56,077 bases of DNA from Eutrophocola sp965662685 (GTDB taxonomy: Bacteria; Pseudomonadota; Gammaproteobacteria; Pseudomonadales; Pseudohongiellaceae): contig CBFIIQ010000017.1 in the NCBI GenBank assembly GCA_965662685.1, positions 1-56,077 on the forward strand. Reading direction: 5' to 3'. The number at the start of each line of letters is the position of its first letter. Within the stretch, counting starts at the first letter, position 1. Of the stretch, positions 34,130 to 42,232 are shown piece by piece. The translations under genes were made by a program, and so were the position numbers. The notes under the pieces were generated by a model. It saw only the letters and a program-made list of their open reading frames with translations, had not been told where the DNA came from and did not search any database.

Positions 34130-34882
34130 ATGAATAGCACCACAACAGATCAAACCCCATTCTTTTACTCGACGCTTTTAACCTTCCTGGCTTTATTACT
34201 CCTTGCCAGTGCGCCACTTCCGTCCCAGGCCCAGGAAGACGATGATGATTTCTTCATTTTTGATGAAGAGGAAGACGATGCCCCGACCATGGCTGATCCG
34301 CTGGAAAGTATTAATCGCGTCTCTTTTGCTATAAACGATAAACTTTACCGGGGTCTCCTGAAGCCCATTGCCAGAGGGCTAAGAGTCTTTCCCACCCCGG
34401 TGAGAAATTCCGGCGCCAATTTCATAAATAATCTGGGCACACCGGTCTCCGCCATAAACGCGCTACTGCAATTTGACCTACCTAATAGCGGGACTGAAAT
34501 TTCACGCTTTGCCATTAATACCACCCTTGGGATTCTGGGTTTGTTTGATCCTGCCACTGATCTCGGTCTTATTCGCGACAATGAAGATCTGGGACAAACG
34601 CTTGGCAGTTATGGAATTGGCCATGGCTTCTACCTCGTCATCCCGTTTTTGGGGCCCAGCAGCCTCAGGGATTTTACCGGCAGAATTGGGAATGCCTCGA
34701 TGAATCCAGTACGCAATGAACTGGAAGACGACGAATTTATCATTCTTAACCTGCTCAATATAGAAATCGCACTTTCTCTCGATCAGGACACCTATGAGAG
34801 TTTCTATGACAGCGCCCTGGATCCCTATATCTTCTTCCGCAATGCTTATATGCAGAATCGAGCTGGTCAGGTCGAAAATTAG
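34130..34882 (+). CDS. mlaA: MlaA (VacJ) family phospholipid-binding protein without lipobox
   Basis: This 250-residue protein has the MlaA/VacJ domain (ADPLESINRVSFAINDKLYRGLLKPIARG...FINNLGTPVSAINALLQFD...RFAINTTLGILGLFDPATDLGL...EDLGQTLGSYGIGHGFYLVIPFLGPSSLRD). MlaA extracts phospholipids from the outer leaflet and hands them to MlaC. Most MlaA proteins are lipoproteins, but the signal peptide here (to about SQAQ, residue 35) has no cysteine. The mature start is very acidic (EDDDDFFIFDEEEDD). It must therefore be held at the outer membrane by its own helices or a porin, perhaps the OmpA-like type. It is placed inside the mla operon, whereas in E. coli it is elsewhere. Confidence 0.9.
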   Translation: MNSTTTDQTPFFYSTLLTFLALLLLASAPLPSQAQEDDDDFFIFDEEEDDAPTMADPLESINRVSFAINDKLYRGLLKPIARGLRVFPTPVRNSGANFINNLGTPVSAINALLQFDLPNSGTEISRFAINTTLGILGLFDPATDLGLIRDNEDLGQTLGSYGIGHGFYLVIPFLGPSSLRDFTGRIGNASMNPVRNELEDDEFIILNLLNIEIALSLDQDTYESFYDSALDPYIFFRNAYMQNRAGQVEN

Positions 34883-34992
34883 ACGCCAAATTTTCCAAAA
34901 AACATGACATTAATAGCGCCTGAACTGATCCATTTTGAGAGGATTCAGCATGCAGGTATAATCGTCCTCGATAAATACCAAAGGATTACTTT

Positions 34993-35607
34993 ATGCCTGT
35001 TACCAACAGATTTAGTGCTTTTCCCGGATGCTTTTATCATGCAATTGCATGCCTGTTACTGGCCGCCTCGTTTCAGGTGCAGGCGCAGAATGCCACGCCC
35101 GGAGAAACCGTAGAAACCACCGTGAATGCGATTCTGGCAATCTTGCGTAATAACACTCTGGAGCGCGAAGAAGCTCGTGTCATGATGCGTGCCGAGATTA
35201 ATAAGGCCTTTGACGCCCGCGCCATGGCGCAGAGCGTACTCTCCACTAACTGGCGTGACGCCAGTCAGGAACAACAGGAGGCTTTCCAGACCTTGTTCAT
35301 GGAGACTCTGGAGAATACCTATATCGATCGGATAGAAGCTTATACCAACGAGGAAGTGGAGTTTCGTAAGGAAGACATCAACAATAACCGTGCTACCGTA
35401 AACAGTGTCATTCTCGCCAGTAATAACGAAATTCCGGTAAATTATAAACTCAGGCTCCGCAGTGATGGCTGGTTTGTGTATGACGTGGAAGTGGAAAATG
35501 TCAGCATGGTCAGCTCTTATCGCGAAACTTACCGAAGTATTGTGCGTCGCAGCGGCATGGATGGCCTGTTAGCCCAGATGCGAGAAAAAGCTGCTGAAGG
35601 CCAGTAA
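34993..35607 (+). CDS. mlaC: Periplasmic phospholipid carrier MlaC
   Basis: This 204-residue protein has a signal peptide (cut near VQAQ, residue 32) and the MlaC/Ttg2D (toluene tolerance) domain: NKAFDARAMAQSVLSTNWRDASQEQQEAFQTLFMETLENTYIDRI and RSDGWFVYDVEVENVSMVSSYRETYRSIVRRSGMDGLLAQM. It shuttles lipids between MlaA at the outer membrane and MlaD at the inner membrane. The ATG follows AAGGAT. It ends the apparent operon. Confidence 0.92.
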   Translation: MPVTNRFSAFPGCFYHAIACLLLAASFQVQAQNATPGETVETTVNAILAILRNNTLEREEARVMMRAEINKAFDARAMAQSVLSTNWRDASQEQQEAFQTLFMETLENTYIDRIEAYTNEEVEFRKEDINNNRATVNSVILASNNEIPVNYKLRLRSDGWFVYDVEVENVSMVSSYRETYRSIVRRSGMDGLLAQMREKAAEGQ

Positions 35608-35672
35608 CAGCAATAATTCAGACCGGATTAGACAATTATTCCACTATTTATAAGCCAGGGGTGATTCTGCCC

Positions 35673-35703
35673 TTGGCAGGCTGCCTCCCGAGTGTGGTAG
35701 AAT
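35673..35703 (+). promoter_or_regulatory. Candidate promoter of the coiled-coil protein gene
   Basis: TTGGCA (35673-35678) and TAGAAT (35698-35703) lie in the gap after mlaC. The spacer of 19 bases is long, so strength is uncertain. Confidence 0.35.
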
Positions 35704-35774
35704 GCGCGCCCTGATTCGGCCAATGACCATTATTTGGCATTAATAATTATTACTTCCATTACACGTCCCGCAAT

Positions 35775-36575
35775 ATGCCAACAGTATTAAGTCTCAAAGA
35801 ACTCCGCACCAGTAACGCACTCAAAGCTGAAATAAAGAAGCTGGAAGATGACAAGCAGCAGCTTCTGGATCAGCTCGAGCGCCAGAAAAAGCTGGAGCAA
35901 AAACTTCGCGACGATATTCTTGATCATAAGAAAGACTTTGAGCATCTGGAAAAGCAGTTTAATCATTTTGCCGGTCTTGAAGCTGAATACGATGCTCTTC
36001 AGCAGGAAGTGCAGATGGAGCGCCTTGAAAAGCTTATCGAAGGCGACAAGAAAGACAATACAGTTAACGCTCAGGTGAAAAAAGCCAAGGAAGAGCTATC
36101 CGCTGTTCAGTCAGAACTAAAGGAACTAAAGAAACTTGATCCCCAACGTCTGAAACGCCAGGTCAGTGACCTGAAGAAGAAAAATATCGACCAGGCCAAA
36201 GATAACAAGAATCTGAATACGGCATTGGTAGCCGAACGCAAGGAAGTGAAAGAATTATCCGCCAGCAAGGAAAATCTCGAAATTGAGCTGGAAGCAGCTA
36301 ACAAACAGACAAATTATTTCTGGGAATCAAAAGATAGCAACTGGGCACTTTATGAAACCGGGCTGGTGCTGAAAACGGAATCAGACGCCGAGGACAGCCT
36401 CAATCGAATACTATGCCTGAACCGGGAAACTGGTGTCAGCGTAGTGAGCCAGTCTCTGGGAGAGGATGACAAGGCGGTCTGGTTCGGCGATATCGAAATT
36501 CCGGAAGATATCTCAATTGAAGCAGGCAAGCGTCTGAAAAAAATCGCTGCTGAAGCAGAAGACGACGAAGAGTAA
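35775..36575 (+). CDS. Coiled-coil protein of unknown function
   Basis: This 266-residue soluble protein is not recognised. Residues about 10-185 form a long, charged coiled coil rich in Lys, Glu and Leu (for example KLEDDKQQLLDQLERQKKLEQKL, SDLKKKNIDQAKDNKNL). A compact C-terminal part (about 186-250) follows with WESKDSNWALYETGLVLKTESDAEDSLNRILCLNRETG, and the end is acidic. There is no signal peptide or membrane helix. It lies 167 bases after mlaC behind its own promoter candidate. The architecture suggests a structural or scaffolding role, but nothing more can be said. Confidence 0.7.
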   Translation: MPTVLSLKELRTSNALKAEIKKLEDDKQQLLDQLERQKKLEQKLRDDILDHKKDFEHLEKQFNHFAGLEAEYDALQQEVQMERLEKLIEGDKKDNTVNAQVKKAKEELSAVQSELKELKKLDPQRLKRQVSDLKKKNIDQAKDNKNLNTALVAERKEVKELSASKENLEIELEAANKQTNYFWESKDSNWALYETGLVLKTESDAEDSLNRILCLNRETGVSVVSQSLGEDDKAVWFGDIEIPEDISIEAGKRLKKIAAEAEDDEE

Positions 36576-36732
36576 GAAAAACAAGAAAACTAAAAAGTTA
36601 CCCACGGGCAAGCCACTGCTTCATATCATTCAGTAATACTTTTTCAAAGCTGATCGTTCAATCGGTTGTATTTTTTTATTCTATTCAGCCTCACTATCCT
36701 GCCCTGTTTTGTACCACTTCTCTAAATACTGC

Positions 36733-36757
36733 CTATACCGGGTATAGCTGGCATAAT
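36733..36757 (+). promoter_or_regulatory. 15-base palindrome beside a -10 box upstream of small exported protein
   Basis: CTATACC-G-GGTATAG (36733-36747) is a perfect palindrome. CATAAT at 36752-36757 resembles a -10 box. If used, transcription would begin at or next to the ATG at 36764, giving a leaderless or nearly leaderless message under the control of a palindrome-binding protein. Confidence 0.35.
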
Positions 36758-36763
36758 CTCACC

Positions 36764-37273
36764 ATGACTATGGATTACTCGATTCACAAAATCCTGTTGC
36801 CAGTATTTTTACTGAGCTGCATTATTCCATTGACTGTTTTAGCGGCTGCAGATGATTTGACCGAAGACAGCGCAATCATTCTCGGTGCCCGGAATAATGA
36901 TGAACAAGCCAATGACACAGGTCTTGTCTTCATGGAAACCGACATAATTTCCCTGGGAGCGGGGGGCAGTGTTATTGCCCTGCATGATTCAGATTCCAGC
37001 GCATTACGTTACCGGTTCAAGGTGACAGAAACCTCTCTCGTTGAAATTCTTGAGGCCCTGGTTCTTACCATACAACCTGATGAAGTCACTATTCCCGGAC
37101 AGCCTGAAAAAATTTCCGAGCTGGTGATCAAGGATGATCTGGCTGAGGCGATCAGCATTTCAATGGAAGCCAACAATACCACTTTGGAACAAACTCTGGA
37201 TCTTGCTGCAATTGCTTCAGACTGCAATATTTATCGGGAAGACGAGCAAATTATTCTGGACCGTTGCCACTAA
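36764..37273 (+). CDS. Small exported protein of unknown function
   Basis: This 169-residue protein has a signal peptide (cut near VLAAA, residue 28) and no recognised domain. The mature part is acidic and mostly predicted sheet and helix, with a repeated theme of long-range hydrophobic alternation (LVEILEALVLTIQPDEVTIPG; LAEAISISMEANNTTLEQTLDLAAIASDCN). It ends in CNIYREDEQIILDRCH, two cysteines that could form a disulfide. The pattern of short beta units followed by a helix recalls secretin/TonB short N-terminal (STN) domains, but this is a weak impression. The second ATG (codon 3) is an equally good start. Confidence 0.6.
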   Translation: MTMDYSIHKILLPVFLLSCIIPLTVLAAADDLTEDSAIILGARNNDEQANDTGLVFMETDIISLGAGGSVIALHDSDSSALRYRFKVTETSLVEILEALVLTIQPDEVTIPGQPEKISELVIKDDLAEAISISMEANNTTLEQTLDLAAIASDCNIYREDEQIILDRCH

Positions 37274-37427
37274 ATATTTATTTATGTCCCAGGTTTTTTA
37301 TAACTCTGATATACACTTTTACTTGGCTCTGGCGGTCATTCCGGTATGGTTTTTTCCCGGTCGCGCCACACTTCTGCCTGCAATTTAAGGTATTATTATC
37401 AGAATATACTTTAGTTGAAAAATCACT

Positions 37428-38720
37428 ATGAAAATTGAAATGATCTGTACCGGCGAGGAAGTGCTTTCCGGTCAAATCGTGGACACCAATGCCGCCTGGT
37501 TTGCCAATGTACTGATGGATGCTGGTCTTGAATTACAGCGCAAAACCACAGTCGGCGATCGCATGGAGGATCTTGTCAGTATTTTTCAGGACAGAAGCCA
37601 GCATGCGGATGTCATTCTCGTCAATGGCGGGCTCGGTCCTACGTCTGACGACCTCTCTGCTGAGGCGGCTGCCAAAGCTCTGGGCGTAGAACTGGAGGAA
37701 GACAGCGGCTGGCTGGAACATCTGGAAGACTGGCACAGCAAACGCAACCGGAAAATGCCCGCCAGTAATTACAAGCAATGCCTGCTGCCAGAAGGGGCGG
37801 TACTGGTAGACAACCCGGTGGGTTCTGCACCGGGTTTCCGTATCAAACTTAACCGGGCCTGGTTATTTTTTACCCCCGGCGTGCCGGTTGAATTAAAGCT
37901 GATGGTAATGGAGCAGTTCCTGCCCTTTATCAATAGTGAGTTTTCTGTCAGCCAGGCAACAAAACTGGTCAAGCTGGTCACACTTGGTCATGGTGAGTCC
38001 ACACTTGCCGATGAGCTCAACGTAATAGAAATTCCTCCGGGTATTACTCTGGGATACCGTCCCTCACCTCCCCATGTGGAAATAAAGATTTTTGCCCGGG
38101 GTGAACAGGCAATTTCTGCACTGCCAGAATATGTCGGGCAGGTGAAAAACATACTGGGTACGGCATTGGTCACTGAACGCTTTCCTGGCATAGCTGAAGA
38201 AGTCCACACTCTGCTAAAAGACTCAGGCAAAACACTTAGTCTGGCAGAATCCTGCACCGGTGGCCTGCTCAGCAGTCAACTGGTAGAGTTTCCAGGCAGC
38301 TCCAATTACCTGTTACAAAGCCTGGTGACCTACTCCAATGCTGCCAAGGAAAAAGTTCTCGGGGTGAAACAATCCACGCTGGAAAATCACGGCGCAGTAT
38401 CACTGCAGACTGCCAGAGAAATGGCAACGGGAGCCCGTGCTCTGCTGAATAGTGATTTTGCCCTTGCTACCACCGGCATTGCCGGTCCTGACGGAGGCAG
38501 TGAAGAAAAACCGGTAGGCACTGTAGTGATTGCATTGTGCGACAGGCATACATGCTGGGAGCAAACCGTTAAACTGAGTAACCGTTCCCGCAGCCTGGTT
38601 CGAATCATGAGCTGTGCAATAGCCCATGACATGCTAAGACGACGTCTGCTGAACGAAGAGCCCATAGTGGACTACTCCTTCATCACTCGAGTTAATGCTG
38701 ACACAACCAGCTTTGTATAA
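37428..38720 (+). CDS. cinA: CinA family protein (nicotinamide-nucleotide amidohydrolase / ADP-ribose pyrophosphatase type)
   Basis: This 430-residue two-domain protein has the N-terminal MoaB/Mog-like CinA domain (CTGEEVLSGQIVDTNAAWFANVL, VNGGLGPTSDDLSAEAAA) and the C-terminal CinA amidohydrolase domain (SLAESCTGGLLSSQLVEFPGSS, YSNAAKEKVLGV, TTGIAGPDGGSEEKPVGTVVIAL). The C-terminal domain deamidates nicotinamide mononucleotide in the pyridine nucleotide cycle. Its length is normal for full CinA. No recA gene is adjacent. A small hairpin (GCTTCA/TGAAGC, 38725-38740) follows the stop but lacks a T run. Confidence 0.93.
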   Translation: MKIEMICTGEEVLSGQIVDTNAAWFANVLMDAGLELQRKTTVGDRMEDLVSIFQDRSQHADVILVNGGLGPTSDDLSAEAAAKALGVELEEDSGWLEHLEDWHSKRNRKMPASNYKQCLLPEGAVLVDNPVGSAPGFRIKLNRAWLFFTPGVPVELKLMVMEQFLPFINSEFSVSQATKLVKLVTLGHGESTLADELNVIEIPPGITLGYRPSPPHVEIKIFARGEQAISALPEYVGQVKNILGTALVTERFPGIAEEVHTLLKDSGKTLSLAESCTGGLLSSQLVEFPGSSNYLLQSLVTYSNAAKEKVLGVKQSTLENHGAVSLQTAREMATGARALLNSDFALATTGIAGPDGGSEEKPVGTVVIALCDRHTCWEQTVKLSNRSRSLVRIMSCAIAHDMLRRRLLNEEPIVDYSFITRVNADTTSFV

Positions 38721-38857
38721 CACAGCTTCATTCTTGAAGCATGATTAGTCAGCATCGTGCGCTACAGGTAAAATAGCTCCTTTCTCACTTTTTAAAGCAT
38801 TCAATTAACTGATTAGCGAGATTTCGGGCGCGGGGTACTTGCCCCATAGTCGCCAGA

Positions 38858-40852
38858 TTGTTTCGGGGAATACTTATCAAGATTAATCTATCAATACGCT
38901 GGAAACTGATTCTTTCCATTATTGTCCCCCTGATCATTATCACCTCGGTAATAATGGGTTTCACCCTGTCCCGTATTAATTCCTTTGCGATCCTCAATAT
39001 CCAGAAAAACGAACTGGGAGAACTGGATCTGTATGCCAATCAAATTGCAGCTGAGTTTGACGGGCTTGGCCAGATCGCAACCACCACAGCCAACATACTC
39101 TCCCTTGTTGAAGATATAAGCGAAGAGGAAATCTACAATCTGCTGGTACGAAACGTATCAGACAACCCCCTGGTTTACGGCGCAGCTATTGCCTTTGAAC
39201 CCTTTGCCTTCCATGAAGACAAACGTCTTTTTTCACCCTATGTGCATGAGAGTGCAGAGATCCTGGAAGCCATTGATATTGGCGAAGATTCTTATGATTA
39301 CACGGATGGAAACTGGGAGTGGTACAGTGCAGTGCTTGAAAGTGGCCATTCCATCTGGACCGAACCCTATTTTGATGAAGGCGCCGGTGATGTCCTGATG
39401 ACTACCTTCTCCGCGCCTTTTTTTCGTGACGGTACATTTACCGGTGTAACCACACTTGATATTCGACTGGATACACTCAGTGAGCTTACAGCCAGGGAAT
39501 TCAGTGGCAAGAATTTTATTATTCTCAGCCAAACCGGCCATTTTATTTCTCACTACAATCCTGCAATGGTAATGAACTCAACGATTCAGGATCAGGTTGT
39601 TTTGCAAAACAACGCGAGCTACTCCACTGCGGTCGATAATATCCTGGCTGGAGAAAGTAGCCTGAATATTGTGAATGATTTGTTTTTGAACGGACAGATT
39701 GTGAAAGGTGAATCCTGGATCTATTCCACAACAGTCCCTTCAACCGGTTGGACCCTGATCGCCACGACTCCTAAACAAGAAAGCACAAAGGAACTCTGGT
39801 CACTTATGTCGCTGGGGATCTATGGCTTGATCCTGATGATTACCCTGATAATTGCCCTGACACTGTATGTTAGCTCACGTATGACACGGCCGATCAAGCA
39901 ACTTGCAGATGCGGTTTCTTCAGTAGCCCGTGGCAAGCTGGATACCAGCATTGAGAAAATTTATTCAATGGATGAACTGGGCAAGCTGTCGGTAGGATTT
40001 AACCGTATGTTGAAGAACCTCAACAAACAGGTGGAGTTACAAAGCCAACAAACGGCGGCTCGACAGGTGGTAGAAAAGGAATTACAGATGGCCAGGGAAA
40101 CCCAGCAGGCCCTGCTGCCCAGCACCTTCCCGCCGTTTCCCGAACGCCAGGAATTCCAACTTCATGCAGTAAGCAAGGCAGCACGCCATGTCGCAGGCGA
40201 TTTCTTTGACTTCTTCCTCATCAATCCAAAAACCCTGGTGTTTGTCATTGCCGATGTCAGCGGCAAGGGAATGGCTGCAGCACTGGTAATGGCCGTTACT
40301 CGTACCATCATCCGCAATCTCGCAGAAAGCGGTAAATCCCCGGCGGCAATCCTTGCAGAAACCAACGAGCTGCTCAGGGAAAGCCACAGTGGCTCGGCCT
40401 TTGTCACTATCTTTCTTGGTTTTTACAATACCAGTTCTGGCAACATCATCTATGCCAATGGCGGTCACTCTGCGCCCCTGATTATCGACAAAAACAATAA
40501 CATCACTGTTCGTGGAGCGGCCACAGGTACTATAGTCGGCATGCTGGAAAATCAGGAATATGGCAATGCTCAAATGCGTCTGCAACCCGGTGAAACCTTG
40601 TTGCTGTTCACCGATGGACTAACCGAGGCTCGCTCGCCACAGGGAGAATTTTATGGCGAAGGACGCCTGCGTGCCTTTCTGGATGAGCATTCACAGCTGC
40701 CCCCTGAGCGCCTATGCAATGATCTGGAAAAAGAGATTTGTGGTTTTCAGCAGATGAATCTGTCAGATGATCTCACCATTCTGGCGCTAAAACGCATCGG
40801 TTCACGTATGACGCGTATGCTGGGTGATCTGATTAAGGGTAAACGAGCCTAG
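38858..40852 (+). CDS. Cache-HAMP-SpoIIE (PP2C) membrane phosphatase
   Basis: This protein of about 664 residues has a membrane helix (16-38), a large periplasmic dCache-like sensor (about 40-305, with DGNWEWYSAVLESGHSIWTEPYFDEGAGDVLMTTFSAPFF), a second helix (about 312-334), a HAMP linker (RMTRPIKQLADAVSSVARGKLD) and a C-terminal SpoIIE phosphatase domain (MARETQQALLPSTFPP, GDFFDFF, ADVSGKGMAAALVMA, FTDGLTEARSP, NLSDDLTILALKR). It should dephosphorylate a STAS protein in response to an outside ligand; the STAS protein encoded at 31595 is the nearest candidate. The start is uncertain: TTG at 38858 is the only in-frame option before the first helix, and no clear ribosome site is visible. Confidence 0.88.
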   Translation: MFRGILIKINLSIRWKLILSIIVPLIIITSVIMGFTLSRINSFAILNIQKNELGELDLYANQIAAEFDGLGQIATTTANILSLVEDISEEEIYNLLVRNVSDNPLVYGAAIAFEPFAFHEDKRLFSPYVHESAEILEAIDIGEDSYDYTDGNWEWYSAVLESGHSIWTEPYFDEGAGDVLMTTFSAPFFRDGTFTGVTTLDIRLDTLSELTAREFSGKNFIILSQTGHFISHYNPAMVMNSTIQDQVVLQNNASYSTAVDNILAGESSLNIVNDLFLNGQIVKGESWIYSTTVPSTGWTLIATTPKQESTKELWSLMSLGIYGLILMITLIIALTLYVSSRMTRPIKQLADAVSSVARGKLDTSIEKIYSMDELGKLSVGFNRMLKNLNKQVELQSQQTAARQVVEKELQMARETQQALLPSTFPPFPERQEFQLHAVSKAARHVAGDFFDFFLINPKTLVFVIADVSGKGMAAALVMAVTRTIIRNLAESGKSPAAILAETNELLRESHSGSAFVTIFLGFYNTSSGNIIYANGGHSAPLIIDKNNNITVRGAATGTIVGMLENQEYGNAQMRLQPGETLLLFTDGLTEARSPQGEFYGEGRLRAFLDEHSQLPPERLCNDLEKEICGFQQMNLSDDLTILALKRIGSRMTRMLGDLIKGKRA

Positions 40853-41216
40853 GAAATTTCAATGACAGCCGGCCTGACGTGGGATGCATAGAGGTAAGAA
40901 TTAGGCCGACTGCCATCGAAATTAGTGCTTCCTTGCAAGTAAAAGCTCCGTTCCATGGAGCAGTGAAAATTTATTTAACTCATATTCCACAACCCGTTGT
41001 GAGATTATCTTCATGAGCTAAATAACCCTTCAAAATCAAGTGTCCAGGATATTGCAAAACAATGTCAACACCATAATTTAAATAACGATATTATTTTTTT
41101 TGCAAAAATCAATTTCATTTTTAATAATGCATTCTCGTAAATGAGAATTTATATTTCCCTTATTTTTTAACAGGTTAGTGTAGTAAAAAAAATTCATAAC
41201 AGGGGATAATCCTGAA
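40853..41216. other. 364-base AT-rich gap before the membrane-bound HTH gene
   Basis: The gap becomes strongly AT-rich after about 41040. It holds an inverted repeat ATTCTC-gtaaat-GAGAAT (41131-41148), a possible operator for the gene at 41217, and AGGGGA (41201-41206) as its ribosome site. The AAATGAGAAT half resembles a Fur-box half, but the full 19-base pattern is not met. No gene was seen. Confidence 0.45.
41131..41148 (+). promoter_or_regulatory. Inverted repeat, candidate operator of the membrane-bound HTH gene
   Basis: ATTCTC and GAGAAT are perfect 6-base arms around a 6-base spacer, 69 bases upstream of the start at 41217. A Fis-type dimer, perhaps the product itself, would suit such a site. 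Confidence 0.35.
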
Positions 41217-42203
41217 ATGGGAACTGAACTGATTACAGAAAGTTTTAATACCTGGCTGGTGATTCCTTCATTTATCACTATTTTCACTATATTCGTAGTA
41301 ATCATCAATGATAGAAAAAGAACTGTACTTTCAGAAAACAGTTTGATTTTAGGACTTCTATTTTCACTTCTGTTGATGAACATTTTAGAAGTCCTGACCT
41401 TTGGAAATTTATATCAGGAATATGAATTTCTTCTTAGAATTTATTACTGCTCTACCTTTATAACCTCATCATATGTATTTTGCTTAAGTGAACGCCTGAT
41501 TAACTCGAGATATATCTCCAGGAGATTACTTTATGCATTAGTATTTATAATTAACATTACCTTAATCACTTTAACCCTAATGACAAACCAGATTGTTGCT
41601 GGGGCAGAAAAAATTGTTTATACAATATCTAGGGTTAAAGGCGATCAATACTGGATTTTCCAAACCTATACCCTGTTCTGTTTTATTACAGCTCCGATTT
41701 TGATAAGAAATAGTATTATAAATGCCGCGAACCCTCTGGATAAAAAGAGAAACACTGTCATATTATTCTCTTTCATTCCGCTAATTTTAACTGTTTTGCT
41801 GGTATTAGTATTAATGCAGTCTGGGATTAAAATAAACTTTTCAATCTTTCTCCCAATTAGCACATTCATTTTCGTTATAGTGTATTTATTCACAGAAAAT
41901 AAGAATGATCTTTTTCGTTTTCTTGTAAATATCCCGTTTTCAAGTGAAAGAGCAGCATATAAAGAGATCAATGGGCGCGTTATCGAATATCTTTCCAAGA
42001 CTCAGACTGATGAAAAATTATCGTTGAAGGAAATGATGTCTGAAATTGAGAGAACATTTATAAATAATGCGCTGGAAGCAAAAGACGGGGATCATAATCT
42101 CGCAGCCCAGCTGCTATCAATTTCCTTAAGTACTATTTATCGTAACAAAGAAAAAACAACAACTGATGTTCATTCTTACCAGAATAGTAGCGGCGACAAA
42201 TAA
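41217..42203 (+). CDS. Seven-helix membrane protein with C-terminal Fis-type HTH (putative membrane-bound transcription factor)
   Basis: This 328-residue protein has seven predicted membrane helices (about 13-31, 41-62, 72-94, 107-123, 146-166, 179-201, 207-228), like the N-terminal sensor part of 7TM histidine kinases. The remaining 100 residues are cytosolic. Residues about 270-312 (EIERTFINNALEAKDGDHNLAAQLL, then SISLSTIYRNKE) match the Fis-type helix-turn-helix that ends NtrC-type activators, with the usual pattern of E-x-x-I/F-x-x-A-L...A-A-x-x-L-x-I-S-x-S-T-x-Y-R. There is no AAA+ domain, kinase domain or receiver. Codon and base use are much more AT-rich than neighbours, suggesting transfer. 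It may sense a membrane signal and bind DNA directly. A diverged regulator of the neighbouring HD-GYP gene (30 bases away, convergent) is possible. Confidence 0.7.
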   Translation: MGTELITESFNTWLVIPSFITIFTIFVVIINDRKRTVLSENSLILGLLFSLLLMNILEVLTFGNLYQEYEFLLRIYYCSTFITSSYVFCLSERLINSRYISRRLLYALVFIINITLITLTLMTNQIVAGAEKIVYTISRVKGDQYWIFQTYTLFCFITAPILIRNSIINAANPLDKKRNTVILFSFIPLILTVLLVLVLMQSGIKINFSIFLPISTFIFVIVYLFTENKNDLFRFLVNIPFSSERAAYKEINGRVIEYLSKTQTDEKLSLKEMMSEIERTFINNALEAKDGDHNLAAQLLSISLSTIYRNKEKTTTDVHSYQNSSGDK

Positions 42204-42232
42204 TTATTATTGGAAGTCCATTCTAAATATAT

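Noticed and set aside
41131..41148. Fur box before the membrane-bound HTH gene
   Set aside because: One half (AAATGAGAAT) fits, but the full 19-base pattern does not, and the gene has no link to iron. It is kept only as a general inverted repeat.
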